In this document: positions 22,438 through 33,814 of the stretch, one piece after another
Layout: the number at the start of each line of letters is the position of its first letter
Position numbering within the stretch: the first letter of the stretch is position 1
Source of the DNA: Thinopyrum elongatum
Lineage: Eukaryota; Streptophyta; Magnoliopsida; Poales; Poaceae
Assembly: GCA_011799875.1 (NCBI GenBank)
Contig: CM022303.1
Location: forward strand, 733,251,765-733,315,764
Reading direction: 5' to 3'
Length of the DNA stretch: 64,000 nt
The notes under the pieces: model-generated
The model's input: the letters and a program-made list of their open reading frames with translations, nothing else
Told to the model about the DNA's origin: nothing
Database searches by the model: none
Translations under genes and position numbers: made by a program

Positions 22438-25025
22438 TGTGACGCCCCCGGCTTAATCGTGCACTAACCATACACGCAAATGCACACGATCAAGCCTAAG
22501 GACTCACTTGAAGATATCACAACACAACTCTAAAACATAAACAAAGGCATACAAGCATTATATTACAAGCCAGGGCCTCGAAGGCTCGAATACATAAGCT
22601 TGATGACAAACAAGCATCTGCGGAAGCATTAGATATCTGAGTACAGATATAAGTCAGAGAGATAAGCCTTTAACAAGGCGGGGCAAAACAAAAGACTAGA
22701 TCGAAAGGCGCAGGCCTCCTGCCTGGGACCCTCCGAACCTACTCCTGGTCGTCGGTCGGCTCCTCGTAGTAGTACTCGCCAGGGGGGTGGTAGTAGTAGT
22801 AGTAGTAGCCGTAGTCGTCAGCAGGGGCAGCGGTCTCAGGGGCTCCGTCATCTAGTTGCACCAAACGGATATGGGGAGAAAAAAAAAGCAAAGAAACCGT
22901 GAGTACTCAGCAAGCAAGGATCTACACTACATATGCAACTGTATCAAAGGAAGGCTGTATATGTGGACTGGGCTGCAGAAATGCCAGAATAGAGAGAAGC
23001 CTAGTCCTATCGAAGACTAGCATCTTCAGCGGTCTTGCAGCATTAGAAGAGTGTAGCTTAGTACCATATAATGTAGTAGTGTTAAGTAACTGTCTCGCCC
23101 AGAGATCCTTCCTCGACACCCTGCGAGAAAGTGATCCCGGAGCCATCACATCCAGTTATGATCTCAAGTGTCTAGTTCTCGTTATATCGATCGGGATACA
23201 ACTCCGAGTGTCCGTTACCGAGGATCGGCTATCGATAGATTGTTTCTTCCCTGCAGGGGTGCACCAACTTACCCACCATGCTCGCTTCACTCCGGTCGGA
23301 CACAATTTTCTGGGTCATGCCCGGCCTCGGCTAAACAGCACGCCGCAACCCGACCTAGGCTCTAAATAGAGGTCAGCACGCCAGACTAACCTATGCGCAC
23401 AGGGGTCTTGGGCCTTCGCCCTGCGCACCCTGCACGTTGCGAGGACGCCCCGGAAGCAGACCTAGCCCCCTTAATACAAGCGTGGGCTTAACCAGTCCAT
23501 TCCAAAGTGGGCCGCTCCTCGCTGACATCTATAGAGCTTCGGCTGATGCATACGACGCAGAGTACCCATAATTCTTCCCGCATGATGCTTAGTGCTATCG
23601 GGCCAGAGGCCCACTCGGATCAAATATCCAAACCGTTAGTGGGTTAGGAGCGCACGGTAACGAGCAGAGACTCACGATCGATGTGACCCCGTCGCCCCGT
23701 CTCGATGACTTGCGGCAAGGGCTAAGAATGCCCGGCCACGCCTCGTAATTATCTCGCGGGCAACTTCCAGGTTAACCCAACTCCACATCACTCGCAAATA
23801 TGCTCGCGCGGGTACCCCTCAGGGCTAACCTGACTTTATCCAGTTCATCAATATCAACAGTAATGTAAAGGCATCCATGTGGCTACCACATCAAGAAGGA
23901 ATCCGAGGCATCACCCTCGTTGGATTCCCACCTGATGTAAACATCAAGGTGAACTTAGGAGGAAATCACCCTCGAGGTTCACACTTGAGGTGTGGCACGA
24001 CAGCGTCATTATAGGGAGTGGAGAATGAGGAATCACCCTCGATGACAACGTCCGAGTAACTACTCCACAGAGTTAACATCAGATGTGCTTACGTGGTATC
24101 ACCCTCGGCACTCGATAGTAACGCTGCAGTGTTGTACCGATAAGGGGGACTAATGTGCGGTGCCGGGGTCTAGGGGTCGATCCGGTTGATCGAGTCTTTT
24201 GAGGATCCAGCGGGGGCAACTGGGACAAGGTGGGGTCTCTGGTGGGTCTCTAACCAGCCTATACTACGCAGTTTAGGATAAGCAGGTATGTAACTGCAGC
24301 AGATACAAAAAACATGCTATGCAATAGAAATAGGATAAGCAGTAGCAGCAGCAATTACTAATGCAAGCATAAGAGGCAAAGAATAGGCGATATCGGCATG
24401 TTCAGAAGGGGGGTGCTTGCCTGGAAGCTCTGCGGCAAGGATCTGGTCGTCAGGGGCGTAGTCGATCTCCGGAGCTGCGTCGGCCTCGGGGACTACATCG
24501 GTGTCGGGGTCTACCGAGAGAGAAGAGGGGGAGGAAACAGATAAATACTCAGCAAACAAATGCAACACAGAGCACGCTATGCTTAAGGTGCGGTGCAGGG
24601 TTGCCTAAAGATATGTCTAAGTCATTTTAGTTATTTTAGGATTTAAGTTGGATTTATTAACCAGTATATATGCACTATTCATCTACCGGAAACAGTCAAG
24701 AAGTTGCGGGTTCACCTACGTAGAGGGTCCTGACATGGAAACAGATGGCACGGCCGAATTCGTATCGTCGTTCTGATCAACTTACATGTAGAAAGTTTTT
24801 CGATCCGAGCTACGGTTTATTTTCTATGAATTTTTAAAGATTTAAACATTTTTTGGATTTATTTAATTTAACAAAAATGAATTATGATGTCAGCATGGCG
24901 TCAGCAGTCAACAGCCGCACTGACCAGGTCAAACCTGACCAGTGGGGCCCACCTGCCAGCCTCTGTTAATTAACAGAGTTCATTTTAAACTAATCTGAGG
25001 TTAATTAGCTACTGGGCCCCACTTT
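22438..25025 (-). repeat. truncated 5' LTR of element H
   Basis: It matches 14346-16937 closely with single-base differences, including a TAG/GTA trinucleotide expansion near 22788-22808 relative to the 3' LTR. Homology stops after GGGCCCCACTT; the promoter-proximal 1.7 kb is absent. Without it the element should not be transcribed from its own 5' LTR. Confidence 0.85.
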
Positions 25026-25290
25026 AACAGGTCCCGCAGAGCCGGCCTTGGGGCTATTAAAGCAAAAACTTTCCATACCGGCATCTCGTGGGCGACCAAC
25101 GGGTACCATAGAGCCGGCCTGGGGGCTGTTAAAGCAGAAATTTTCCACGCCGGCATCTCACAGGATGACCGACGGGTCCCACAGAACCGGCCTGGGAGCT
25201 GTTCAAGCCCACGCCGCTGACGTCTAAATTATTTCCACACCGGCATCTCGCAGGTAGACCGACGGGTCCCGGAGAACCGGCCTGGATTGT
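25026..25290. repeat. 73-bp tandem repeat of element M, about 3.5 copies here
   Basis: Units start near 25026, 25099, 25172 and 25261, each with GACGGGTCCC-like start, GAGCCGGCCTGGGGGCTG core and CCGGCATCTCGCAGG end. The third unit has an insertion. A further unit lies at 14279-14345 and a half unit before 12282, so both the solo LTR and element H inserted into this array. Confidence 0.8.
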
Positions 25291-26180
25291 CCCGAGTTAT
25301 AATTTTGTTCAGGAGGGATCTTGTTCGACCCACAGCTCGGCATGTTCCCTGCCGAGCTGCACCTCGGTAATGGCAAAACACACATGTCGGTATTTGGCTG
25401 AACAAGTTCCTGAGGAGATATGATCCTAGGGTCGGCCATGTTGCCCAATCCAAGTCTCAGGGGCTACTGCATTGACGATTCAATGCTGACAATTTCAAGT
25501 GCAATATGGTTTTCGAGGAGATTACGATCCTCAGGTTAGTCGGCCACACCCTACCTGAGTCTTGGGGGCTACTACACGCCGCGTTTTCCCCTAAAGTATG
25601 CTGCCGAGCAAGGATTCGATCCTCAGGCCGATTTTGCGAATCAACCTGAGTCTTGGGGGCTATTGGGATCAGTGGTATTTTTTCTATCCTTCAAGTGCTT
25701 ACCGGACTTTAGGCCAACACACACCTTGAGGGCTACTGGCAGTATATCCCGACAAAGAATAAATTGCACTAATCAAAAATATTCTGTGAAAAATTCCCGT
25801 GCAGAAACCGTCTTGGTGAAAAACTTTTTTTCTCATGGAGGGCGGCCATCTACATGGACAACTCAAGACTGAGGTGGTCTGTGACACCTCGGATGCAGTC
25901 CGGCATCGAAACTCAACTGCAAGAAGAAACCGCTACACGGGAAAAAACTTGAAACCCGAGGTGTGGCATGAAAAATAACAAGGCATTTAATAAAGGCCGA
26001 GAACTTAAAGGGGCTCCTCGGATGCCCGACGTGTATACTCCTCAGACGTACTTCAGCGATCCACAAGGACGAAGATGGGAAGATTTGTTGAACCAGGTTT
26101 CAAGACTGACGACTGAAGATGAGGAGCAGTTTGGAAGAACCGAGGAGCTTCCCTGACTTGAAGACCGGTTCAGGGGCTAC
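25291..26180 (+). other. 3' internal region of element M
   Basis: Non-coding. The phrase TTGGGGGCTACT recurs (25454, 25564, 25655, 25728), continuing the loose repeat style of the 5' internal part. No clear polypurine tract is seen before the 3' LTR (the last bases are GGTTCAGGGGCTAC). Confidence 0.5.
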
Positions 26181-28804
26181 TAATGGTGTCCTAGACTGGG
26201 GGGTACTTACCATGTTGACTCCCGGTCAGGTGGCCCGGGCTGAGGACCCCCTTCGTCGGTTCCGTCCTGGGCCACTTCGGACAACCCATAACGCATACAA
26301 GGAAGATTCCACAAGACTTGGCATACAAGACAAGGACTCCTCTCCACCGACGTAGCCGACTAGGACTCATGTTATCCTAGGCCTCCGGTACATTATATAA
26401 ACCGAGGCTAGTCTAGTCGATAGATCATTAGAATCTTACATAACAATCTCGTGGTAGACACAAGTACTCCGTACTATACCCCAATACAACAAACACAAGC
26501 AGGATGTAGGGTATTATCTCCTTGAGAGAGCCCGAACCTGGGTAAAACCTTGCGTCTACTATTACCATTGTGTCAAGTCTACTAGTGTAGGAGATATGCC
26601 CTAGAGGCAATAATAAATGTTATTGATTATCTCCCTGTTCATAATTAGGTTTATGTTCCATGCTATAACTGCTATGGTTCTCGAGTCTGCAAATAAAACG
26701 AGGCTCGGAGGAAGACTCATATGCACGTGTGGAATAATAAACGATAAAATGTATTCCTAGTCAAGCCTCTATGACTGGCTCAAGTATTGCATGATGATCC
26801 TGTTTTCCTGATCATGGGCATGACTATGCCAGCAATTTTGAGGGCACAATGTTAGCAGAACATTTGTGTTGAATCGACCCGATTGATGTTATGCTATGAG
26901 ATTCTTTCGTCACAAGTTAATGGTTAATAACACAGAGATGGTTAATGTTTGCATGATTCCTTAGACCATGAGAGTATCGAGTTTCTTCATGCTTGCTTCA
27001 TGAACTTTGGGGTTTGTTAAACGTCATCCGTAAATGGGTGGCTATTACGGCGGCTTACGGGTTCATGGAAAAGTGTGTCAAGTAACTTGATAGCTCAAGA
27101 TTGGGATTTGCTCCTCCGGCGATAGAGAGATATCTCTGGGCCCTCTCGGTGTTACGGTATCCATCATCGTCTGGCCAGACACTTTGTGATTTGATCACGG
27201 GGATGCCGGAACATGGTAACGAGAAAAGAGAACAATACCGGTAACGAGGTAACTAGCATAGTGGACAAGTGTTGATCCACGGGAATGCCAACATGTCTCA
27301 CCTCGGGTATTTGTAACATATCACGAAGCAACAGGAATAGCACATGGCAACTGGAGGTTCACTCGAATATTCATTCGTGTGGGTATAGGGGTCAATATGG
27401 GTGTCCACGGCTCCGATGTTGATCATTGATCGGAAGGGGTTCCGTGTCATGTCTATACTTCACCGAACCTATAGGGTCACACGCTTAAGGGTCATCTATC
27501 TGCTGAATACTAGACAGGGAGTCTGAGAGAAAATCACCGAAAAAGTTTCGGACACCGAAAAGTTTCGGACAGTGGAAAAGTTCCGCAGAGAGAGGTCACC
27601 GGATGAGTTCCGGTGAAACTGAAAAGTTGTTTCAGGGGATACCATTAAGTCAAAATGGTTTCGGCACATGCCTGATAATTCTTGGAGGATACCAGAATCA
27701 TTCTGGAAACTTCTGGGAATTTTCTGGAAGAAAAACCGGAAATGTTCCGGGGCTGCCGGAACCGCTTCAGATGCTTTTCGCAGATGAAATCACTAAACTG
27801 GAATTGTTCCAGAACGCATTGAAAATTATTTTAGTGGGTACTGGAAATATTCTAAGCCCACATAAATATTTTCAGTTCGAACGGACGCTGAAAAATGTCG
27901 TCGTGAATAGTGAAAGTGCTTTTTGGGAATTTTATGGAAAGCACCTTTTGGGAATTTACCAAAAGGCTTCTAGAATGCCTTAGGCACTAAGGAAGCCCCC
28001 TTGGGGGGTCCCCCAAGGGTGTGGCCGGCCAAGCATGGTGGAGCTCCTTGGAGCTCCACATGGCACCCCTTTTATCTTTATTCTTTTGTGGAAAGGCATA
28101 AAGTGGGGGTACTTTGGGGTTTTTTTGTATGACATCTTTACCCCTTGGCTATCCTATAAATAGAGGTGGAGGGGCAGCCCTCCACACTCATCCCTTCTCA
28201 CATACAAGTGCCATGCAATGATCTGGCTTCTCTCTCCCTCCCACGAAAAGAGTTTCGTAGAGCCGAAAGGCTGTCTGGGTTCCGGTGGGAACTAGTTCTG
28301 GACGGCGAAGCCCTGCCGGATAGATGACACCGTATGTGTGCAACTCTGTAGAGAGGTCGTAGTTTCGATCTTAGTGCCCGAGGGGCTGTTCGAGAGTGCC
28401 TCCCGAAGGGCTGTCCAAGTGACGGTCCGAGTTCTGTGAGTCCTCCCGAAGGGCTGTCCGAGTGACCGTTCAAGTTTCGAAGGTCCTCCCGAAGGGCTGT
28501 CCGCGACATCGTCTGGGGGACTGTTCGACAGCCTCCCGGAGGGCTGTCCGAAGGGAAGACGAGGGTATACATCCTCGCGGTTGGGAGGTTGTAAATCCTA
28601 GCTGCGGGGATCTGCACCGCCGATCGTCATCGACTCTACTTCCGCTGCGCTTCGAGTCGGTAACGGAAATGATCAAACCTTGTATGTAGTCTCCATAGTG
28701 GTCCTGGGCTGGTGCGTAGGTCAGAAATTTTTTGTTTTCTGCTGCGTTACCCTACAACTAGCTCGGGACCCCCTACCCAAGATCTGTTGGATTTGACTCC
28801 ATCA
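26181..28804 (+). repeat. 3' LTR of element M, split by a solo LTR
   Basis: The first part is 26181-26585 and the last part 28757-28804. Together they match 7789-8236. TATA-like TATATAA is at 26394-26400. The start is TA in place of TG, a point change. The ATTCC duplication follows at 28805-28809. Confidence 0.8.
26586..28756 (+). mobile_element. solo LTR, BARE/Angela-like family
   Basis: It runs from TGTAGGAGATATGCC to GTTACCCTACA (2171 bp) with a perfect ACTAG target duplication (26581-26585 and 28757-28761). A TATA box TATAAATA at 28155-28162 precedes a leader with repeated CCCGAAGGGCTGTCC modules (28380-28555). No internal sequence is present. The start resembles BARE/Angela Copia LTRs, hence the tentative family name. 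Confidence 0.85.
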
Positions 28805-29518
28805 ATTCCCTCCCCTGTTCTCTTGCCCGTCACTTGTGCCAATGTCTGCGTTGATATCTGTCGCCTATGCCCTTCCCTGCACCCCTTGGGACCGAGCTTG
28901 GTGGTCATTTCTGCCGACATGGGTGACAACGAATGGAGCACAGCACACCCGTGACGTTGGTTGGAAGCTAGCATTGACCTGAGCTTTCCCCTGCATTAGT
29001 TTAAGTGCTGCACGAGCTCGCCCTATCCTCAGCAACCTCCCAACCCACTGAATCGAGCCTTGGAGCCCTTCCTCTTCTCCAGCAGCAGCAATGGCTGCCG
29101 TCCAATCTCCACTGCGAACCCGAGCCCCTGCGGCTCCCCTCCCTTCCTTTTAGACACTCAGAGGAGCCCTGGTGCACACCTGAGCTCGCGCCAGCTTCAA
29201 TTTCAGCTGGAGTAGCTGATGCACGTGGTCCCGACGAAGAGCCGCCATGGCCATTTTCTCCTGCCGTCTGTGGCCACCCCTCAAAGCCATCTCGAGCTCC
29301 TCAGCGACTACCCTTGGGAGCGGGATGGCACCACGAGCTCATCTCGCTCATCGACAGGCGCAACCGAGTGGAGGAGCGTCGACATCGAGCATGGTCGAGC
29401 AGCCATGGCCTCTCCCCTGTAGCCGTCGAAAGAAAGAAGATGACCCGAGAGAGAGAAGAAGAAGAGAGGAAGTGTGTGACTGACCGGTGGGGCCCGCAGT
29501 CATCCCGGTCCTGCCCGT
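28805..29518 (+). mobile_element. L1 continued (second segment)
   Basis: This sequence is collinear with 6744-7788 after removal of element M, as shown by the ATTCC duplication. It is GC-rich, with open frames on both strands that overlap and lack known motifs. It ends at the solo LTR at 29519. Confidence 0.5.
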
Positions 29519-30983
29519 TGATATGTCCATTTTGCATCACTATTTCCTATTATAATTTACTCTTTATTAATGATATATTTCACATTATGGCTCAATTCTA
29601 ATGCCTTTTTCCCTTTAATTTGCAAGAATTACACGGAGAGGGAAATTACCCGATAGTTGGAAAATAGGGTCTAATTTATACCAGAAGAAAAAGAAATTTT
29701 ACAGAGCTCCAAAAGGGACAGGGATTTTTGTGAATTATTTCCAGAATATATGAAGCCAGGAGCCAGAAGATGGGGTGGAGAGGAGGCACAGGGCAGCCAC
29801 GCAGGCAGGCCACGCCCCCCCGGCCACATGGTGGCCCTGGTGACCGCCTCCCCATGCCCTTTCACCTATAAGTCACATCTGACCTAGAAAAAATCATGGA
29901 ATTTTATCTGATTTTTCCGCTGCCATCTGTGAGGTGGAACAGAGGTAGAGCACTTTTGCCCTCCAGCAGGCTGATTCTACCGAGGAGTCTTCCCTCCGGG
30001 AGGGGGAAATCGAAGCCATCATCATCACCAACACTTCATTCATCACCGGGATCATCATCTCCATCAATATCTTCACCAGCACCATCTTCACCGCCATCTC
30101 CACTTCATCCCCCTATTCAAACTATGTTCCATAACCTCAGATCTATTGCTAAGAGTACTTTTTTGTGTTGATTACATCATGTAGTTGATGCTTAGATGTT
30201 TTATCGGTGAAAGATTGTTATGTTAAGATTGTTTATCACATATTCATAACCACTGATCATGATCCTTATGATGTCTTGTGAGTAGCTCTTTAAGTTCTTG
30301 AGGACATGAGAGAAGCCTTGTTATTAGTAATCTTGAGAAGTTGAATAAAGTTCAATATTTTGATATTATGTTGTGGTGTTCTTTCTCTAGTGGTGTTATG
30401 TGAACATCGACTGCATAACACTTCACCTATAATGGGTTACTGGAGTGACAGAATACCAAAACCCTAGTTTATGAATTGTTGCACAAGGGGCAGTTTGGAT
30501 CAAGAAGTTTAATGCTATGGTTAGATTTATCTTAATTACTTCTCTTGTATTTGCAGATGCTTGCATGGAGGGTATAATCATAAGTATGTATTTTGTCCAT
30601 GAAAGGGCAGTATATTAGCATAGGTTCACCCACACAACACTTATCAAAACAATGAAAGTTAATCTCAATGGAACTTGATGAAAGTAACTTGGCGATATTT
30701 CAGTGTGTCCTCAAGAGCGTTTTAATCACTATATAAGAAACATAACCGGCTTGTCCTTAGCACAATTAAGGATTGGGTAACTTGCTGCACTATTGTACTT
30801 TTGTTACTATTTACTTTTTGTTAAAGTTATCTTGCTATCAAACAACCTATCAAATTATCCTAATAGCTTTTACAGTGAATCCTTGTTGAAATCTATCTAC
30901 CAATTCCTTCTGCTCCTCATTGGGCTCGACACTCTTACTTATTGAAAGGACTATGATAGATTCCCTATACTTGTGGGTCGTCA
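29519..30983 (+). mobile_element. solo LTR of a Gypsy-type family beginning TGATATGTCCATTTTGC
   Basis: It starts TGATATGTCC and ends GTGGGTCGTCA (1465 bp), with a perfect CCCGT duplication (29514-29518 and 30984-30988). It contains a CACCTATAAGTC TATA-like site near 29865 and an ATC/ACC-rich simple repeat at 30018-30105. No internal domain is present. Confidence 0.85.
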
Positions 30984-31615
30984 CCCGTCAGCCGGGGGAG
31001 GCATTGACCGGCTGCCCCACTTGTCAGTGAGAGGAGCCGACTTCCCGGGCCCGCTCCACTTAAGTGGAAACAGTTCAGGTGGAACCCGTTTCCCCAGGGT
31101 GAAAGCGTAGTTCCTAGAGGCGCTTCTGATGTCAGTGCTGACGCAGGCCCGGCGCTGAAAGAGTTATCCAGTGGACGTTCGTCGGCTAAGAGTAGAAATG
31201 GACAATTTTTATCTATTTTCTGCTTAACGAACGAACGACCATAAGTTTTGAACCATTGATCGGATTGAGGTGATTCAAAAGCCCAGATTCATTTTTTGAA
31301 GAGCCCGATCCAATGGTTTTGGTTTCATAGCCATCTAAATATTTATTTTGGAAGACACTATTCATTGGATAGATGTCGCTGTTCTGCGGAGAGGATTTAC
31401 TCCAGGATTTTCAGCCGCGGATTATTCGGGACTTGCCGAGACTAATGGAACCCTCGCATTGAAGGTAAGCCAACCTTTTATCATGAGCCCCAAACTTTGT
31501 GTGTTGACTTTGCTTGAACTTTATGTGTATGTGTGTATTGAAATGAAGTGCCTTTTATCGTATGTGCATGCTATGCTCAAGTCCTGCTAGTAGTAGTGCA
31601 TATTGTAGTTGCTAT
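30984..31615 (+). mobile_element. L1 continued (third segment)
   Basis: Non-coding sequence with CCCACTTGTCAGTGAGAG, a phrase typical of long grass Gypsy LTRs. It continues L1 past the CCCGT duplication and is cut by the next solo LTR at 31616. Confidence 0.5.
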
Positions 31616-32937
31616 TGTAGGAGATATGCCCTAGAGGCAATAATAAATGTTATTGATTATCTCCCTGTTCATAATTAGGTTTATGTTCCATGCTATAACT
31701 GCAATGATTCTCGAGTCTACAAATAAAACGAGGCTCGGAGGAAGACTCATATGCACGTGTGGGATAATAAACGGTAAAATGTATTCCTAGTCTGGCCTCT
31801 AAGACTAGCTCAAGTGTTGCATGATGGTTCTGTTTTCCTGATCATGGGCATGTCTATGCCAGCAACTTTGAGGGCACAGTGTTAGAAGAACATTTGTGTT
31901 GAATCGACCCGATTGATGTTATGCTATGAGATACATTTGTCACAAGTTAATGGTTAATAACACAGAGATGGTTAACGTTTGCATGATTCCTCAGACCATG
32001 AGAGTATCGAGTTTCTTCATGCTTGATTCATGAACTTTGGGGTTTGTTAAACGTCATCCGTAACTGGATGGCTATTACGGCGGCTTACGGGTTCATGGGA
32101 AAGTATGTTAAGTAACTTGATAGCTCAAGATTGGGATTTGCTCCTCCGACGATGGAGAGATATCTCTGGGCCCTCTCGGTGTTATGGTATCCATCATCGT
32201 CTGGCCAGACACTTTGTGATTTGATCACGGGGATGCCGGAACACGGTAACGAGAAAAGAGAACAATACCGGTAACGAGGTAACTAGCATAGTGGACAAGT
32301 TGTTGATCCACGGGAATGCCAACATGTATCACCTCGGGTATTTGTAACATATCGCGAAGCAACAGGAATAGCACATTGCAACTGGAGGTTCACTCGGATA
32401 TTCATTCGTGTGGGTATAGGGGTCAATATGGGTGTCCACGGCTCCGATGTTGATCATTGATCGGAAAGGGTTCCGTGTCATGTCTATACTTCACCGAACC
32501 TATAGGGTCACACGCTTAAGGGTCATCTATCTGCTGAATACTAGACAGGGAGTCTGAGAGAAAATCACCGAAAAAGTTTCGGACACCGAAAAAGTTTCAG
32601 ACAGCGGAAAAGTTCCGCAGAGAGAGGTCACCGGATGAGTTCCGGTGATACTAAAAAGTTGTTTCAGAGGATACCATAAAGTCAAATTGGTTTTGGCACA
32701 TGCCTGATAATTCTTGGAGGGTGCTAGAAATGTTCTGGAAACTTTTGGGAATTTTCTGGAAGAAAAACCGGAAATGTTCCGGAGCTGCCGGAACCACTTC
32801 AGATGCTTTTCGCAGATGAAAATCACTAATTTGGAATTGTTCCAGAACGCGTTGAAAATTATTTTAGTGGGTACTGGAAATGTTCTAAGCCCACATAAAT
32901 ATTTTCAGTTCGAACGGACGCTGGTAAAATGGTTTCA

Positions 32938-33045
32938 TGAATAGTGAAAATACTATTTTGAATAGTGGAAACACTGTATGTATATAGTGGAAACACTATT
33001 GTAAAATAGTGGAAACACTATTGTAAATAGTGGAAATACTATTAG
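32938..33045. repeat. short palindromic repeats ATAGTGGAAACACTATT
   Basis: Four to five copies of ATAGTGRAAAYACTATT follow one another. Each can fold on itself (ATAGT/ACTAT). They replace a single AATAGTGAAAGTG motif in the sister LTR at 27905. Confidence 0.65.
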
Positions 33046-33050
33046 GGGAT

Positions 33051-33130
33051 GATGCAGGCATGGTGATGCAGGCATAGTGATGCAGGCATGGTGATGCAGG
33101 CATAGTGATGCAGGCATGGTGATGCAGGCA
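33051..33130. repeat. 14-bp minisatellite with alternating variants (28-bp higher order)
   Basis: Unit GATGCAGGCATRGT is present 5.7 times with no indels. The variable base alternates G, A, G, A, G, so the array is built of 28-bp dimers. It is absent from the sister LTRs. Confidence 0.85.
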
Positions 33131-33814
33131 ACACTATTTGGAGGCTTTCCTTTTATGCCCTTGTGGTGTGCTCACCTCATGGGCATTTTGGTAATTCCAC
33201 CCCTTGGCTTGGCCTATATAAGGAGGTGGAGAGGAGCTCTTCATCCTCATCCCTTCTCACATACAAGTGCCATGCAATGATCTGGCTTCTCTCTCCCTCC
33301 CACGAAAAGAGTTTCGTAGAGCCGAAAGGCTGTCTGGGTTCCGGTGGGAACTAGTTCTGGACGGCGAAGCCCTGCCGGATAGATGACACCGTATGTGTGC
33401 AACTTTGTAGAGAGGTCGTAGTTTCGATCTTAGTGCCCGAGGGGCTGTTCGAGAGTGCCTCCTGAAGGGCTGTCCAAGTGACGGTCCAAGTTCTGTGAGT
33501 CCTCCCGAAGGGCTGTCCGAGTGACCGTTCGAGTTTCGAAGGTCCTCCCGAAGGGCTGTCCGCGACACTGTCCGGGGGACTGTTCGACCGCCTCTCGGAG
33601 GGCTGTCCGAAGGGAAGACGAGGGTATACATCCTCGCGGTTGGGAGGTTGTAAATCCTAGCTGCGGGGATCTGCACCGCCGATCGTCATTGACTCTACTT
33701 CCGCAGCGCTACGAGTCGGTAACGAAATGATCAAACCTTGTATGCAGTCTCCATAGTGGTCCTGGGCTGGTGCGTAGGTCAGAATATTTTTGTTTTTTGC
33801 TGCGTTACCCTACA

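Larger units (their letters stand above)
14346..25025 (-). mobile_element. Element H: Gypsy retrotransposon, minus strand, 5' LTR truncated and pol deleted
   Basis: Order on the minus strand: truncated 5' LTR (22438-25025), Met-tRNA primer-binding site (22423-22434), extra ORF (about 21275-22081), gag (20056-21027), protease (about 19775-20055), RT start fused to chromodomain-like tail (18735-19769), polypurine tract, and 3' LTR (14346-18660). The two LTRs are very similar in the shared part (a few differences in the first 250 bases), so the insertion is fairly recent. About 1.7 kb is missing from the outer end of the 5' LTR at 25025, where the tandem repeat of element M resumes. Confidence 0.85.
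7789..28804 (+). mobile_element. Element M: non-autonomous LTR retrotransposon, 21 kb with nested insertions
   Basis: Two matching LTRs (7789-8236 and 26181-28804, the latter split by a solo LTR) are flanked by the same 5-bp duplication ATTCC (7784-7788 and 28805-28809). After removing the nested solo LTR at 12282-14278, element H and the solo LTR in the 3' LTR, the element is about 6.2 kb with about 5.3 kb of internal sequence. I find no gag, protease, RT or integrase motif there, so it behaves like a LARD-type non-autonomous element. The LTRs differ clearly (about 17 mismatches in the first 100 bases by eye), so it is older than H, which sits inside it. Confidence 0.75.
31616..33814 (+). 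mobile_element. solo LTR, BARE/Angela-like family, with lineage-specific minisatellite
   Basis: It runs from TGTAGGAGATATGCC to GTTACCCTACA (2199 bp) with a perfect GCTAT duplication (31611-31615 and 33815-33819). It is closely similar to 26586-28756 but differs upstream of the TATA box (TATATAAG, 33215-33222), where short repeats have expanded (32930-33130). Confidence 0.85.

Noticed and set aside
14346..25025. Element H and 14.3-18.7 kb as a pair of tandem genes
   Set aside because: The repeated 2.6 kb is LTR sequence with a Met-tRNA primer site and polypurine tract at the correct places.
28198..28617. 139-codon minus-strand frame with a near copy at 33257-33676
   Set aside because: It lies in the leader part of two solo LTRs, opposite to the LTR orientation, and similarity reflects LTR homology and hairpin modules.
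29005..29601. 198-codon plus-strand frame
   Set aside because: It runs across the boundary between L1 and a solo LTR with target duplication, so it cannot be an ancestral gene.
33051..33130. CRISPR-like regular repeat
   Set aside because: Units are directly adjacent with no spacers; it is a minisatellite in a plant LTR.
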